NCBI GenBank assembly: GCA_964230215.1
Contig: CAXRGQ010000007.1
Location: 372,001 to 436,000, forward strand
Source of the DNA: JAUILH01 sp964230215
GTDB lineage: Bacteria > Bacteroidota > Bacteroidia > Flavobacteriales_D > JAUILH01
DNA: 64,000 nucleotides
Direction: 5' to 3'
Shown in pieces: positions 1 through 8,400 of the stretch (its first letter is position 1; every line of letters begins with the position of its first letter). The notes under the pieces are model-generated. The model saw nothing but the letters and a program-made list of their open reading frames with translations, was not told the DNA's origin and searched no databases. Made by a program: the position numbers and the translations under genes.

Positions 1-100
1 ATAGAGCGCGCAGTAGCCATGCTTGTCTAAGCTTTTCGTCACACAAGTTTTAAAAAATACAGATATTTACGTCAATTAGATTGGTACATTTGATGTAGCT

Positions 101-1003
101 ATGGGCCTTAATAAAATCAAAAAGAGATTCTCTTATTTGTTTATTTCTATTAAAGACAAACTTTATGGAACAAATAAATCCTTCGACACTGCACAAGTGA
201 AGAATTTGGTTTTAATTATTGGTCCATACAGAAACCTTACAAGCTATTTAACTTCTATACTGTCACTCCATTCTAATTGCAAAGTTCTCAACCATGCTGG
301 CATAAGAGTATTCAGAAACAAGAAAATTAATTTTTTGAAGGATTATAGTCATTCAAAGTACCAACAATTCTTACGGTTTTTTGACTATGCAAGCGAGAAG
401 GGGTATAAGGGCATGTTGGGCGGTAATATTTCCCATTCACACGCTTTCGAATCGAATACAGAACTAAGCAAGCGATTTAAGGAAGCTTTAAAATCTAAGA
501 CTAAGCCACACTGTTTTATATGGAAGGAGTCCCACATGGTCACAGAGCGCCTGATGAATGGTGTTAAAGAGCTTGAAGAAATATTGGAAAAGAACCCTGC
601 TATAAAGCTCCTAATGCCTGTGAGAAAACCCCTTGACTGCGCTAAATCTAACATTAAAACGGGAAAAAATCGCTTCTTTAAACAACTTCCTTCTGATGAC
701 ATTTTTGATGTAAGCAAAGCAATATTTACCCAGCAACTATTCTTTCTCAAAATTCAAGCGAAATATCCTGATAGAGTGTTTTTTCTTTTTGAAAACGAAA
801 TCAATTCTGAAGGTATCGAGAATATGTGTGCCTTTTTAAACATTGAATTCGATGAAAAGTGGGTCGATATTGTGTTATCTCAACACACCATCAAATCAGG
901 ATATGACCATCCCCATGAAACCATCAAAAAAACTAGAAAACTAGTAGACACCCTTTTTGCTGATTATGATTCATTTAGAGAAAAACTGCTTTCTCTTATT
1001 TGA
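101..1003 (+). CDS. Sulfotransferase family protein
   Basis: This 300-residue protein is probably a PAPS-dependent sulfotransferase. The sequence LIIGPYRNLTSYLTSI near residues 38-53 sits where the 5'-phosphosulfate-binding loop (usually PRSGTT-like) is expected, though it is divergent. MPVRKPLDCAKSN at residues 172-184 matches the 3'-phosphate-binding R-x-P-x-D-x-x-x-S pattern (R175, D179, S183). There is no signal peptide, so it should act in the cytoplasm or at the membrane face. It lies 27 bases before the MBOAT-SGNH gene on the same strand, which suggests it acts on the same surface glycan or lipid. The family assignment rests on motif placement. The substrate is unknown, and other P-loop nucleotide-binding folds cannot be excluded. 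Confidence 0.7.
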   Translation: MGLNKIKKRFSYLFISIKDKLYGTNKSFDTAQVKNLVLIIGPYRNLTSYLTSILSLHSNCKVLNHAGIRVFRNKKINFLKDYSHSKYQQFLRFFDYASEKGYKGMLGGNISHSHAFESNTELSKRFKEALKSKTKPHCFIWKESHMVTERLMNGVKELEEILEKNPAIKLLMPVRKPLDCAKSNIKTGKNRFFKQLPSDDIFDVSKAIFTQQLFFLKIQAKYPDRVFFLFENEINSEGIENMCAFLNIEFDEKWVDIVLSQHTIKSGYDHPHETIKKTRKLVDTLFADYDSFREKLLSLI

Positions 1004-1030
1004 TTTATATTTGTTGCTTTACTGAACTAA

Positions 1031-3544
1031 ATGCCGATACTCTCCATTCAAAATCGATTGTTTCAATCGGAAAGGGCTAAGGTGCTTTTCGATTATCTGT
1101 TTTTGATGGTTCAGACTGCCATTTTGTTTTATGTTTTCACTGCGTTTAAATTAGAACGAGAATCTCAATTAAATAAGCTCTTACCAATAATTTGGCTGGG
1201 ATTAGGCGTACATTATTGGCTGCCGAAACAATACAAAATGCCCTTTTTTGTTTTGTTAAGCTTTGCTTCCATTTTCTTTTTAGCCGGATTAATTAATGCC
1301 GCCGTATTAATAGCAGTAGGTCTCTTTTTAATTCTATTATGCCACCTGCCTATTAAATACAATTACCGCTTACTGCTTATTTCAGCAACAGTTCTAGGGC
1401 TGATTATGGTGTGCATTGACAAGGTTTATGTGTATCCTATATCTGCGATAACTACGCTTATTGGGACTATGTTTCTAATGCGTCTGTTTATATATGTCTA
1501 TGAGCTAAAGTATAACAACAGCTTTGACAATATATGGCAGCGAGTAGCTTACTTCTTTTTATTGCCAAACGTATGTTTCCCTCTCTTCCCTCTTGTAGAC
1601 TTTAAAGCATTTGTTAAAACATACTACAACACCAAGACTCGCGAACTACATGCACTGGCCGTTCGCCGAATCTTTCGCGGAATTGTTCACCTTATTACCT
1701 ACAGAATAATATACTTTTTTATACTTCCAGAACCCACTGAAATTCATGACTTATACTCCATCATAGAGTTTGCCGTATTCAGCTATATGTTGATACTGAG
1801 GTTATCAGGAATCTTTCATTTGTCGCTTGGTATATTAGGCCTATTTGGTTTTAATCTACCAGAAATTTTCAATAACTACTTCTTTGCTTCAAGCTTTAAC
1901 GATTTATGGAGAAGGGTAAATCTATATTGGAGAGAAGCACTTATGAAGCTTGTATACTACCCACTGTATTTCAAATTTAAAAAACTCAACAAGCGTACGG
2001 CAGTCGCCATATCTGTAATAATAGTTTTTGTATTTAACTGGGCATTGCATGGATATCAATGGTTATGGATCAGAGGCTCATTCTATTTAGCTCCCAATGA
2101 TATACTGTTTTGGTCTGTATTCGGAATCGCTGTAATGATAAACTCTGTTTATCTGCAAAAAGAACATCAAGCTAAAAAAATTAATCCAGATACATCCGAG
2201 CCTTTTAAAGTAGTTTTTCTTAAAGTATTAAAGCCATTTCTAATGTTCTCATTTATGGTTTTTATCTGGATGATGTGGTCCAGTACATCTATCGCAGAAT
2301 GGCTTTATTTATTAAGTTTCTTTAGTGGTACTACTAGTGAGTGGCTGAACGTGCTGCTCGGTTTTACCGCATTATTTTGCCTGTCGATCTATTTATATTA
2401 CTCCTACAAATCCGGTCTACTAGGCAGAATTATTGTGTTTTACAAAAAGCATATTACGCCCATCACCGCCCTATTAACATGCCTTTTACTACTTGTGTCA
2501 TTTCCAAGCATTACATCATTTATAAGATTTCAGGACCAGCCAGTTGTGATGTTACTCCAAGAGAGTGAAGTAAACCTTCGAGACAAAAAAATAATGGAAC
2601 GTGGCTATTACCAAGAGTTACTTACAGATGCTAATAACCCATTAAACACCCTAAACGCAAGATTGAAAGGGCCAAAAAATTGGAATAAAAACAAGGCCTA
2701 TATTAAAACTAATAATATTCTTCAAAAGGAGTTTAAAGCCAACACAGAAGTGATTTTCAAATTAAAACACCTCTCAACTAATCAACACGGTATGAGAGAT
2801 AAAGATTACACGCTTCAAAAGCCTGAGGACACGTATCGAATTGCCCTGCTAGGCGGTTCTTATGAAATGGGCGCTGGTGTTGGTGATAATGAGAATTACG
2901 AATCGGTAGCAGAGGATCTACTTAATGATCATTACGATAGGGAATTTGAAATACTAAACTTTGCTGTAGGCGGCTATCATCTAATTGAAAACGTCTATAA
3001 CACAAAGTTTAATGTCTTAAGATTTAAACCAGATGCCTTAATATATACAGCCCATAGTAACGAGTTTTATCGCATGAAAAGTCGTTTAATTGATTTGTTT
3101 ACATCTAAGGTTGAGATTGAAGATCCTTTCCTCAGAAAAATCAAATCCAAATCTGGCATTAAGGGCCGAATGTGTAGATTAGAAAAAGACAATAGGCTTA
3201 AACCCTACATAAAATCTATCATAGAATGGGGCTATAAGACAATTGCGAATGATTGCAAAACAAACGGAATTAAACCTATATGGGTATATGTCCCCGCATT
3301 AGGCGATGGTAATTACGACCCAGATTTTGACGTTGTATCATCAATTGCGAAAGAAGCTGGGTTTGAAATTATCATTTTGAAAGATCTGTTTAAAAACCAT
3401 AATTTTAAAAATCTTATTGTTGCTCCCTGGGATTATCATCCAAACAGCAATGGGCACCGAATAATTGGCAACAAGTTGTTTAAAGAAATCGTTGCACGTC
3501 AAAAAGAACTTAAATTAGTGGCATGGAAGAAAAAGAAAAAATAA
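1031..3544 (+). CDS. Fused MBOAT acyltransferase-SGNH hydrolase (DltB-DltD-like)
   Basis: This 837-residue protein has two parts. The first roughly 490 residues are strongly hydrophobic with about a dozen membrane segments, and contain a WRRVNLYWREALMK segment and the MBOAT-type active-site His (H340 in NWALHGYQW). The C-terminal part, from about residue 515, is soluble and SGNH-like: block I GGSYEMG with nucleophile S610, a block II NFAVGGY, an Asn in HSNEF, and a block V D801-Y-H803 followed by PNSNGH. In Dlt and AlgI/AlgJ systems the MBOAT and SGNH proteins are separate and move acyl groups across the membrane onto a polymer. Here they form one chain. It overlaps the downstream carrier protein gene by 22 bases, implying coupled translation. 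OafA-type O-acetyltransferases are an analogous fusion, but on an unrelated membrane fold. The acyl donor and acceptor are unknown. Confidence 0.85.
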   Translation: MPILSIQNRLFQSERAKVLFDYLFLMVQTAILFYVFTAFKLERESQLNKLLPIIWLGLGVHYWLPKQYKMPFFVLLSFASIFFLAGLINAAVLIAVGLFLILLCHLPIKYNYRLLLISATVLGLIMVCIDKVYVYPISAITTLIGTMFLMRLFIYVYELKYNNSFDNIWQRVAYFFLLPNVCFPLFPLVDFKAFVKTYYNTKTRELHALAVRRIFRGIVHLITYRIIYFFILPEPTEIHDLYSIIEFAVFSYMLILRLSGIFHLSLGILGLFGFNLPEIFNNYFFASSFNDLWRRVNLYWREALMKLVYYPLYFKFKKLNKRTAVAISVIIVFVFNWALHGYQWLWIRGSFYLAPNDILFWSVFGIAVMINSVYLQKEHQAKKINPDTSEPFKVVFLKVLKPFLMFSFMVFIWMMWSSTSIAEWLYLLSFFSGTTSEWLNVLLGFTALFCLSIYLYYSYKSGLLGRIIVFYKKHITPITALLTCLLLLVSFPSITSFIRFQDQPVVMLLQESEVNLRDKKIMERGYYQELLTDANNPLNTLNARLKGPKNWNKNKAYIKTNNILQKEFKANTEVIFKLKHLSTNQHGMRDKDYTLQKPEDTYRIALLGGSYEMGAGVGDNENYESVAEDLLNDHYDREFEILNFAVGGYHLIENVYNTKFNVLRFKPDALIYTAHSNEFYRMKSRLIDLFTSKVEIEDPFLRKIKSKSGIKGRMCRLEKDNRLKPYIKSIIEWGYKTIANDCKTNGIKPIWVYVPALGDGNYDPDFDVVSSIAKEAGFEIIILKDLFKNHNFKNLIVAPWDYHPNSNGHRIIGNKLFKEIVARQKELKLVAWKKKKK

Positions 3545-3768
3545 AGGAACTTCTGTTAGACGGATTTATTGAGGTGGATAGTCCAGATGAGCTTAGCTAT
3601 GAACTTCCTTTAATATCAAGCGGAATATTAGATTCAATTTCAATTCTTCAGCTAATTGATGTCTTAGAAAAGAATTTCAATATCGAATTTGAAGCGCATG
3701 AGATTGACAAAGAAAAATTCGATTCGATTGATTTAATCTACGAAATGGTTAAGGCCAAGATGTCCTAG
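3523..3768 (+). CDS. Acyl carrier protein (DltC-like)
   Basis: An 81-residue acidic four-helix carrier protein. The phosphopantetheine attachment serine is S38 in GILDSISILQL; the usual DSL reads DSI here. The length and the helix after the Ser (LIDVLEKNFNIEF) are typical of the family. Its start lies inside the end of the MBOAT-SGNH gene in another frame, so the two are almost certainly co-translated. That pairing suggests the carrier delivers the acyl or aminoacyl group to the MBOAT domain, as DltC does to DltB. No adenylating ligase (DltA-like) or phosphopantetheinyl transferase is visible in this window; they may lie upstream of position 1 or elsewhere. Confidence 0.88.
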   Translation: MEEKEKIKELLLDGFIEVDSPDELSYELPLISSGILDSISILQLIDVLEKNFNIEFEAHEIDKEKFDSIDLIYEMVKAKMS

Positions 3769-3800
3769 CACCCCCTATTTCACCACTATCTCTCAGATGA

Positions 3801-4742
3801 TTACTCCAGTATAATACTGCGACTTATACTCAGCCTATTCTTTGTGTTCAAAAGATTTACAATATAAGTGCCAGAAGAAACTCCGTCACAATCGATCACA
3901 GTCGTATTCTCTCCAGTTAAGTTCATCGTTCTGACTAAGCCACCACTCAAGCTATATAGCCTTAGCTGATTGAAATTACCATTAATACCGTCGATATGTA
4001 ACTGCTTCCTAGTGGGGTTAGGATAAATGTTTAGTGAGTTTTCGATTTCTGAAATACTCAATGGTAAGCTATCTATACAAGCCATCATTAACTCAACCCA
4101 CAAACTATATTGCTCACCAGAGGGATGCAATCCATCATTCGCAACAAGGCTGGGGTCAATCAATCCTTGCCGAGATATGGGAGTAATATTGAAGTACTTT
4201 ATTCCGTACACACTACATATACTATCATTTATGTGATTGTATTGATCAATTTCGCTAGAAATATTTTGTGCATTTTGTGTGCCTCCAGCTTGGCCAAATG
4301 GGGTATACGCATAATCGGGGATTGACACCACAAATACTCTATGAGTATCACCATTGGCATAACGTATGGCTGAATCAAGTAATGCACTAAAATGATCGTC
4401 ATAAAAGCTGATATTTTGCCCTTGATATTGATTATTTACACCAATTAATAATGAAACCAAATTGTAGTTTTTTTGATCAAGATTTTGATTATCAATTGCG
4501 CTTAGTAGACTACTGGTTGTCCAACCTGTAGTAGCTATTATTGAAAGTGTATCAAATTGATATCCTCTGGCCGCCATGGAGTCTTTAAATTGAACAGGCC
4601 ATCTCTGATTCGCAGGTACATTTTGCCCAATCGTATAACTATCCCCAAGAGCTAAAAACCTTACGGGATTTTCAATTACAATAGGCTGTGCTAGTGTGAC
4701 CCAATAATTTAAACCTATCAATATCAGTAGATATCTAATCAT
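3801..4742 (-). CDS. Secreted SGNH/GDSL hydrolase with T9SS type A sorting domain
   Basis: This 313-residue protein has a signal peptide (residues 1-18, ending LAQ) and a GDSL/SGNH esterase domain: block I LALGDSYTIG with the catalytic Ser near residue 34, block III IGVNNQY, and block V NDGLHPSGEQY supplying Asp and His. The last roughly 75 residues begin NSLNIYPNPT and form a type A T9SS sorting domain. It should therefore be exported by the Sec and type IX systems and released or anchored at the surface. Likely substrates are acyl or acetyl esters on polysaccharides or lipids. It converges on the acyl-transfer cassette with only a 32-base gap. An opposing deacylase role is possible but is not shown by the sequence. 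Confidence 0.85.
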   Translation of the reverse strand: MIRYLLILIGLNYWVTLAQPIVIENPVRFLALGDSYTIGQNVPANQRWPVQFKDSMAARGYQFDTLSIIATTGWTTSSLLSAIDNQNLDQKNYNLVSLLIGVNNQYQGQNISFYDDHFSALLDSAIRYANGDTHRVFVVSIPDYAYTPFGQAGGTQNAQNISSEIDQYNHINDSICSVYGIKYFNITPISRQGLIDPSLVANDGLHPSGEQYSLWVELMMACIDSLPLSISEIENSLNIYPNPTRKQLHIDGINGNFNQLRLYSLSGGLVRTMNLTGENTTVIDCDGVSSGTYIVNLLNTKNRLSISRSIILE

Positions 4743-4848
4743 TTTACTGTTCAGTTTATATGAGACTATATTTAATATACGAGTAATATAGTGCTTTGGA
4801 TTTCAAACAGGTATGTTAATACAATTTTCACATGATTTTATCATACAG

Positions 4849-4880
4849 TTGCTTGCATCAATAACATTTCCTTATCTTTG
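4849..4880 (+). promoter_or_regulatory. Bacteroidota-type promoter for the lipoprotein at 4907
   Basis: TTG at 4849-4851 (a second at 4853-4855) and a perfect TAnnTTTG box, TATCTTTG, at 4873-4880. The spacing of 21 (or 17) bases fits the Bacteroidota housekeeping sigma factor. It lies 26 bases before the ATG. Confidence 0.7.
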
Positions 4881-4906
4881 CCGAAAAACTAATAAATCAA
4901 TCTGAC

Positions 4907-5317
4907 ATGAAAAAGATTTCAATTTTAATGCTACTTGCAGTAGCTGTGGCTGGTACATCTTTAACATCTTGTAATAAGTATGAAGAGGGTCCAGGTTTAT
5001 CAATTAGAACTGCTAAACAAAGAATTACAAATACTTGGGAAGTAGAAAAGTATGTAGATGCTGACGGAACTGAAACTGCAGGTACTGCTGATGATGCAAC
5101 AATGACAATTACTAAAGATGGTGAATTCACTGTTACTGATGGTAGTTTTAGTATCACTGGAACTTGGGCGTTTGACGACTCAAAAGAGAACATCACTACT
5201 ACGTATAGTTTTGGTGGTAGTAACATTTCATCAACATCTAAAATAGTAAGGCTATCAATGACAGAGCTGTGGCTAGAAGATGAAGACGGTGACCAAGTTC
5301 ACTATAGAGAAAAATAA
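4907..5317 (+). CDS. Lipocalin-like lipoprotein
   Basis: A 136-residue lipoprotein. The signal peptide ends in a lipobox, SLTSC, with the lipidated Cys at about residue 22. The mature part is rich in beta strands and Thr/Ser/Asp, with the pattern I-x-N-x-W-E-V-x-K followed by T-x-T-x-x-G-E-F and G-T-W-x-F. That pattern is typical of small Bacteroidota lipocalin-like lipoproteins that share a W-x-x-x-K / G-x-W arrangement. It is transcribed alone, with its own promoter and a strong terminator. The function is unknown; a role in binding small hydrophobic molecules or in envelope maintenance is inference only. Confidence 0.75.
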   Translation: MKKISILMLLAVAVAGTSLTSCNKYEEGPGLSIRTAKQRITNTWEVEKYVDADGTETAGTADDATMTITKDGEFTVTDGSFSITGTWAFDDSKENITTTYSFGGSNISSTSKIVRLSMTELWLEDEDGDQVHYREK

Positions 5318-5338
5318 AATTGTTTTCAAACAAAATAG

Positions 5339-5364
5339 AAAGGGCGCATGTGCGCCCTTTTTTG
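5339..5364 (+). terminator. Rho-independent terminator
   Basis: The inverted repeat AGGGCGCA / TGCGCCCT at 5341-5358 is followed by an unbroken T run. It ends the monocistronic lipoprotein transcript. Confidence 0.9.
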
Positions 5365-5460
5365 TTATACATACCTCCCATTAACAGCACTTAGTTCCTA
5401 ACTTCACAAACATTCACATTTCCCATATCAGATATTAAGTAACTTGCCGTTTACAGCATA

Positions 5461-6936
5461 ATGAGCGCAATAAAGAAACTGGCAGGTCAAACCGCAATTT
5501 ATGGTTTAAGTAGCATCTTAGGACGCTTCTTAAACTATCTATTGGTACCCTTGCATACCAAGGCCTTCGAAACAGCTCAATACGGTATTATATCGGAATT
5601 GTATGCCTACGTTTCCCTGCTTATTGTGCTACTTACATATGGAATGGAAACTGCCTTTTTTAGGTTTTTTTCAAAATACCCAGAAAAAAAAGGGAAAGTC
5701 TTTGGAACTGCATTAATCTCAGTTTCAGTTAGCTCGATAATCTTTATTCTGATATGTTTAATTAATCAGCAAGCCATTGCAAATACGCTTGGTTATCCTA
5801 ATCATGCCGAATATGTCGTTTGGTTTTCCATTATTGTAGGGTTTGACGCTATATCATCCATACCGCTAGCTAGATTAAGATCTGAAAACAGAGCGAAAGA
5901 CTTTGCTATTGTGTCCCTATCCAATATTGCCATAAATATTGGCCTAAACCTAATCTTTATTCTTGGATTTTATAACCAATACGATCAAGATGGTATCGGT
6001 ATTGGCTATGTTTTCATCGCCAATCTCATAGCAAGTATAGTTAAACTAGGCTTACTTGTCCCCAAGGTTAGAGATATCAAACTAGAGTTCGATTGGACAA
6101 TATGGAAGAACATGCTTTCTTATGCCTGGCCTATTCTGTTTTTTGGTTTAGCAGGCATTGTAAATGAAACGATGGATCGCATTATGCTGCCGGATATTCT
6201 GTTCGATAAATTTGTTGAAGACGGGCATGATGTAACCACCGCAAGAGAAATGGCTCAATCCGAAAACGGTATTTACGGAGCAGTCTACAAAATCTCTATC
6301 CTAATTACCTTATTTGTACAAGCCTTTAGATATGCTGCTGAACCATTCTTTTTTAATGAAGAAAAAGAAAACCCCAACGCCAAAAAGGTGTACTCCAAGG
6401 TGATGAATGTTTTCGTTGCCATCATGAGTCTTCTATTCCTCGGTATAATGCTCTATCTCGACATCATAAAATACTTTATTGATGAGAAATTCTGGGCTGG
6501 TCTTAGCATTGTTCCTATCCTATTACTCGCAAACATTTTCATGGGAATCTACTTCAACCAGTCTATCTGGTATAAGCTAAATAACAAAACTATTTGGGGT
6601 CTATACTTAGCCTTAATTGGTGTTGGATTTACCCTGTTGATAAACCTATTATTCATTCCAAGTTACAGCTATGAAGCTTGTGCATGGGCAACCTTCTTTG
6701 CCTATTTAAGCATGATGACGGCATCCTATTACTTTGGCCAAAAACACTACCCAATTAAATATAATCTGCGCAAGGTGATATTCTATATCGCGCTATCTGT
6801 AGGATTGTATTTCTTATCACTCCTAGTGGATACAGGAATGATTGGTTTGGATTATCTGCTAAAAACTGTCATTTTTGCCTTCTATTTGTTCATAATTTGG
6901 GGCATTGAACGACCTCACTTGTATTTTAAAAAGTAA
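5461..6936 (+). CDS. Polysaccharide flippase (Wzx/MATE-like)
   Basis: This 491-residue integral membrane protein has about 12-14 predicted segments and an N-terminus (KKLAGQTAIYGLSSILGR) typical of the oligosaccharide flippase branch of the MOP/MATE superfamily. A central soluble-looking insertion around residues 235-275 carries charged residues. Flippases of this family move lipid-linked glycans across the inner membrane for capsule, O-antigen or exopolysaccharide assembly. No glycosyltransferases adjoin it. The gene begins a plus-strand run, and its stop lies 10 bases before the dut start, a placement common in Flavobacteriia. The glycan cannot be named from the sequence. Confidence 0.85.
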   Translation: MSAIKKLAGQTAIYGLSSILGRFLNYLLVPLHTKAFETAQYGIISELYAYVSLLIVLLTYGMETAFFRFFSKYPEKKGKVFGTALISVSVSSIIFILICLINQQAIANTLGYPNHAEYVVWFSIIVGFDAISSIPLARLRSENRAKDFAIVSLSNIAINIGLNLIFILGFYNQYDQDGIGIGYVFIANLIASIVKLGLLVPKVRDIKLEFDWTIWKNMLSYAWPILFFGLAGIVNETMDRIMLPDILFDKFVEDGHDVTTAREMAQSENGIYGAVYKISILITLFVQAFRYAAEPFFFNEEKENPNAKKVYSKVMNVFVAIMSLLFLGIMLYLDIIKYFIDEKFWAGLSIVPILLLANIFMGIYFNQSIWYKLNNKTIWGLYLALIGVGFTLLINLLFIPSYSYEACAWATFFAYLSMMTASYYFGQKHYPIKYNLRKVIFYIALSVGLYFLSLLVDTGMIGLDYLLKTVIFAFYLFIIWGIERPHLYFKK

Positions 6937-6946
6937 TTTTGCCTCC

Positions 6947-7381
6947 ATGCAAGTTAAAGTAGTTAATAAATCGAATCATTCTCTACCTCAGTACGAGTCT
7001 AGTGCATCTGCTGGAATGGATATACGTGCATTTACAGATGAAGCTATTGTTTTAAAACCGGGTGAACGCACCTTGGTTAAAACTGGTTTGTTTATTGAAC
7101 TACCAATCGGAATGGAAGCACAGGTTAGGCCACGCTCAGGACTTGCACTCAAGAAAGGAATTACGGTTCTTAATGCTCCTGGCACCATTGATGCAGATTA
7201 CAGAGGCGAAATTGGCGTGATTCTTATAAATTTATCACAAGAGGATTTTCGTATTGAAAACGGTGAGCGGATTGCACAACTTGTTTTTGCCAAACACGAA
7301 AGCATATCTTGGGAAGAAACTACTACATTAACTGAAACTGAAAGAGGCGCTGGTGGCTTTGGAAGCACTGGCACAAACTAA
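6947..7381 (+). CDS. dut: dUTP diphosphatase
   Basis: A trimeric-type dUTPase of 144 residues that hydrolyses dUTP to dUMP, protecting DNA from uracil and feeding dTMP synthesis. All five motifs are present: SAGMDIRA, RPRSGLA, the catalytic-Asp motif GTIDADYRGEIGVIL, ERIAQLVF and the C-terminal Gly-rich RGAGGFGSTG. I place the start at the ATG at 6947, because family members begin right at the MQVKVVN strand and the in-frame ATG 42 bases earlier would add 14 residues lying inside the flippase gene. A TAATTTTG box at 6934-6941 lies only five bases before this ATG. The next gene starts 6 bases after the stop. Confidence 0.95.
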   Translation: MQVKVVNKSNHSLPQYESSASAGMDIRAFTDEAIVLKPGERTLVKTGLFIELPIGMEAQVRPRSGLALKKGITVLNAPGTIDADYRGEIGVILINLSQEDFRIENGERIAQLVFAKHESISWEETTTLTETERGAGGFGSTGTN

Positions 7382-7387
7382 TTTATT

Positions 7388-8392
7388 ATGAAGATTATAG
7401 TACCTATGGCTGGTAGAGGCAGCCGTTTGAGACCACATACCTTAACCGTTCCAAAACCTTTAGTGCCTGTTGGCGGAAAGCCAATCGTGCATAGACTGGT
7501 AGAAGATATTGCCCGTGTTTGTGATGAAAAGGTGGATGAAATTGCATTTATAATCGGCGATTTTGGTAAGGAAGTTGAAAACGAATTAATCAAGGTAGCA
7601 GAAAGTCTTGGGGCTAAAGGAAGCATCTATCATCAAGAAGAGGCATTGGGTACTGCACATGCTATTTTATGTGCTGGAGATTCTCTTGAAGGTAATGTTG
7701 TAGTTGCATTTGCAGACACACTCTTTAAGGCGGACTTTAAACTAGATGCGGACGCTGACGGTATTATATGGGTGAATCAAATTGATGATCCAAGTGCCTT
7801 TGGCGTTGTAAAATTAGATAACGATGGCACCATCACTGATTTTGTAGAAAAGCCACAAGAATTTGTCTCTGATCTTGCTATCATTGGTATTTATTATTTT
7901 AAAGATGGCGCTTATTTAAAAAATGAACTTCAGTTTTTAATTGATAACGATATTAAAGACAAGGGAGAGTATCAGCTTACAAATGCGCTTGAAAACATGA
8001 AAAATAAGGGCACAAAGTTTAAAACGGGTGCTGTAATTGAATGGTTAGACTGCGGAAATAAAAATGCGACAGTATATACGAATCAACGTATTTTAGAATT
8101 TGACAAAGGGAAGGAAATTGTTTCCAAGTCGGCGCAAATAAGCAATAGCGTGGTAATTCCCCCATGCTTTATTGGAGACAATGCTAAAATTGAAAATTCT
8201 GTAATTGGACCCCATGTATCGGTTGGAGAAAATACAAGTATTACATCATCAATTATAGCCAACTCTATTATTCAATCGGATACATCTATAGAAGACTTAA
8301 ACGCTAAAAACTCTATGATTGGGAATAAAGCTAAAGTCTCTGGCACTCAGTTTGATTTAAGTATAGGTGATTTTAGTGAATATCAAGGATAA
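7388..8392 (+). CDS. Sugar-phosphate nucleotidyltransferase with left-handed beta-helix
   Basis: This 334-residue enzyme transfers a nucleoside monophosphate to a sugar 1-phosphate, making an activated sugar. The N-terminus has the pyrophosphorylase signature G-R-G-S-R-L-R-P-H-T at residues 9-18 and the sugar-binding lysine region VPKPLVPVGGKP. The metal-binding Asp is in AFADTLF and the second substrate loop is FVEKP. From about residue 250 to the end there are imperfect hexapeptide repeats (for example AKIENSVIGPHVSVGENT), a left-handed beta-helix. This resembles the RmlA/GlmU-type two-domain family, but the sugar specificity (glucose, mannose or other) cannot be read from the sequence. It sits tightly between dut and a TPR lipoprotein gene. 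Confidence 0.87.
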   Translation: MKIIVPMAGRGSRLRPHTLTVPKPLVPVGGKPIVHRLVEDIARVCDEKVDEIAFIIGDFGKEVENELIKVAESLGAKGSIYHQEEALGTAHAILCAGDSLEGNVVVAFADTLFKADFKLDADADGIIWVNQIDDPSAFGVVKLDNDGTITDFVEKPQEFVSDLAIIGIYYFKDGAYLKNELQFLIDNDIKDKGEYQLTNALENMKNKGTKFKTGAVIEWLDCGNKNATVYTNQRILEFDKGKEIVSKSAQISNSVVIPPCFIGDNAKIENSVIGPHVSVGENTSITSSIIANSIIQSDTSIEDLNAKNSMIGNKAKVSGTQFDLSIGDFSEYQG

Positions 8393-8400
8393 TCCTATAG

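Noticed and set aside
1..100. Possible 3' end of an upstream gene
   Set aside because: One frame stops at 28-30 and another at 51-53, but with so few codons no protein can be recognised.
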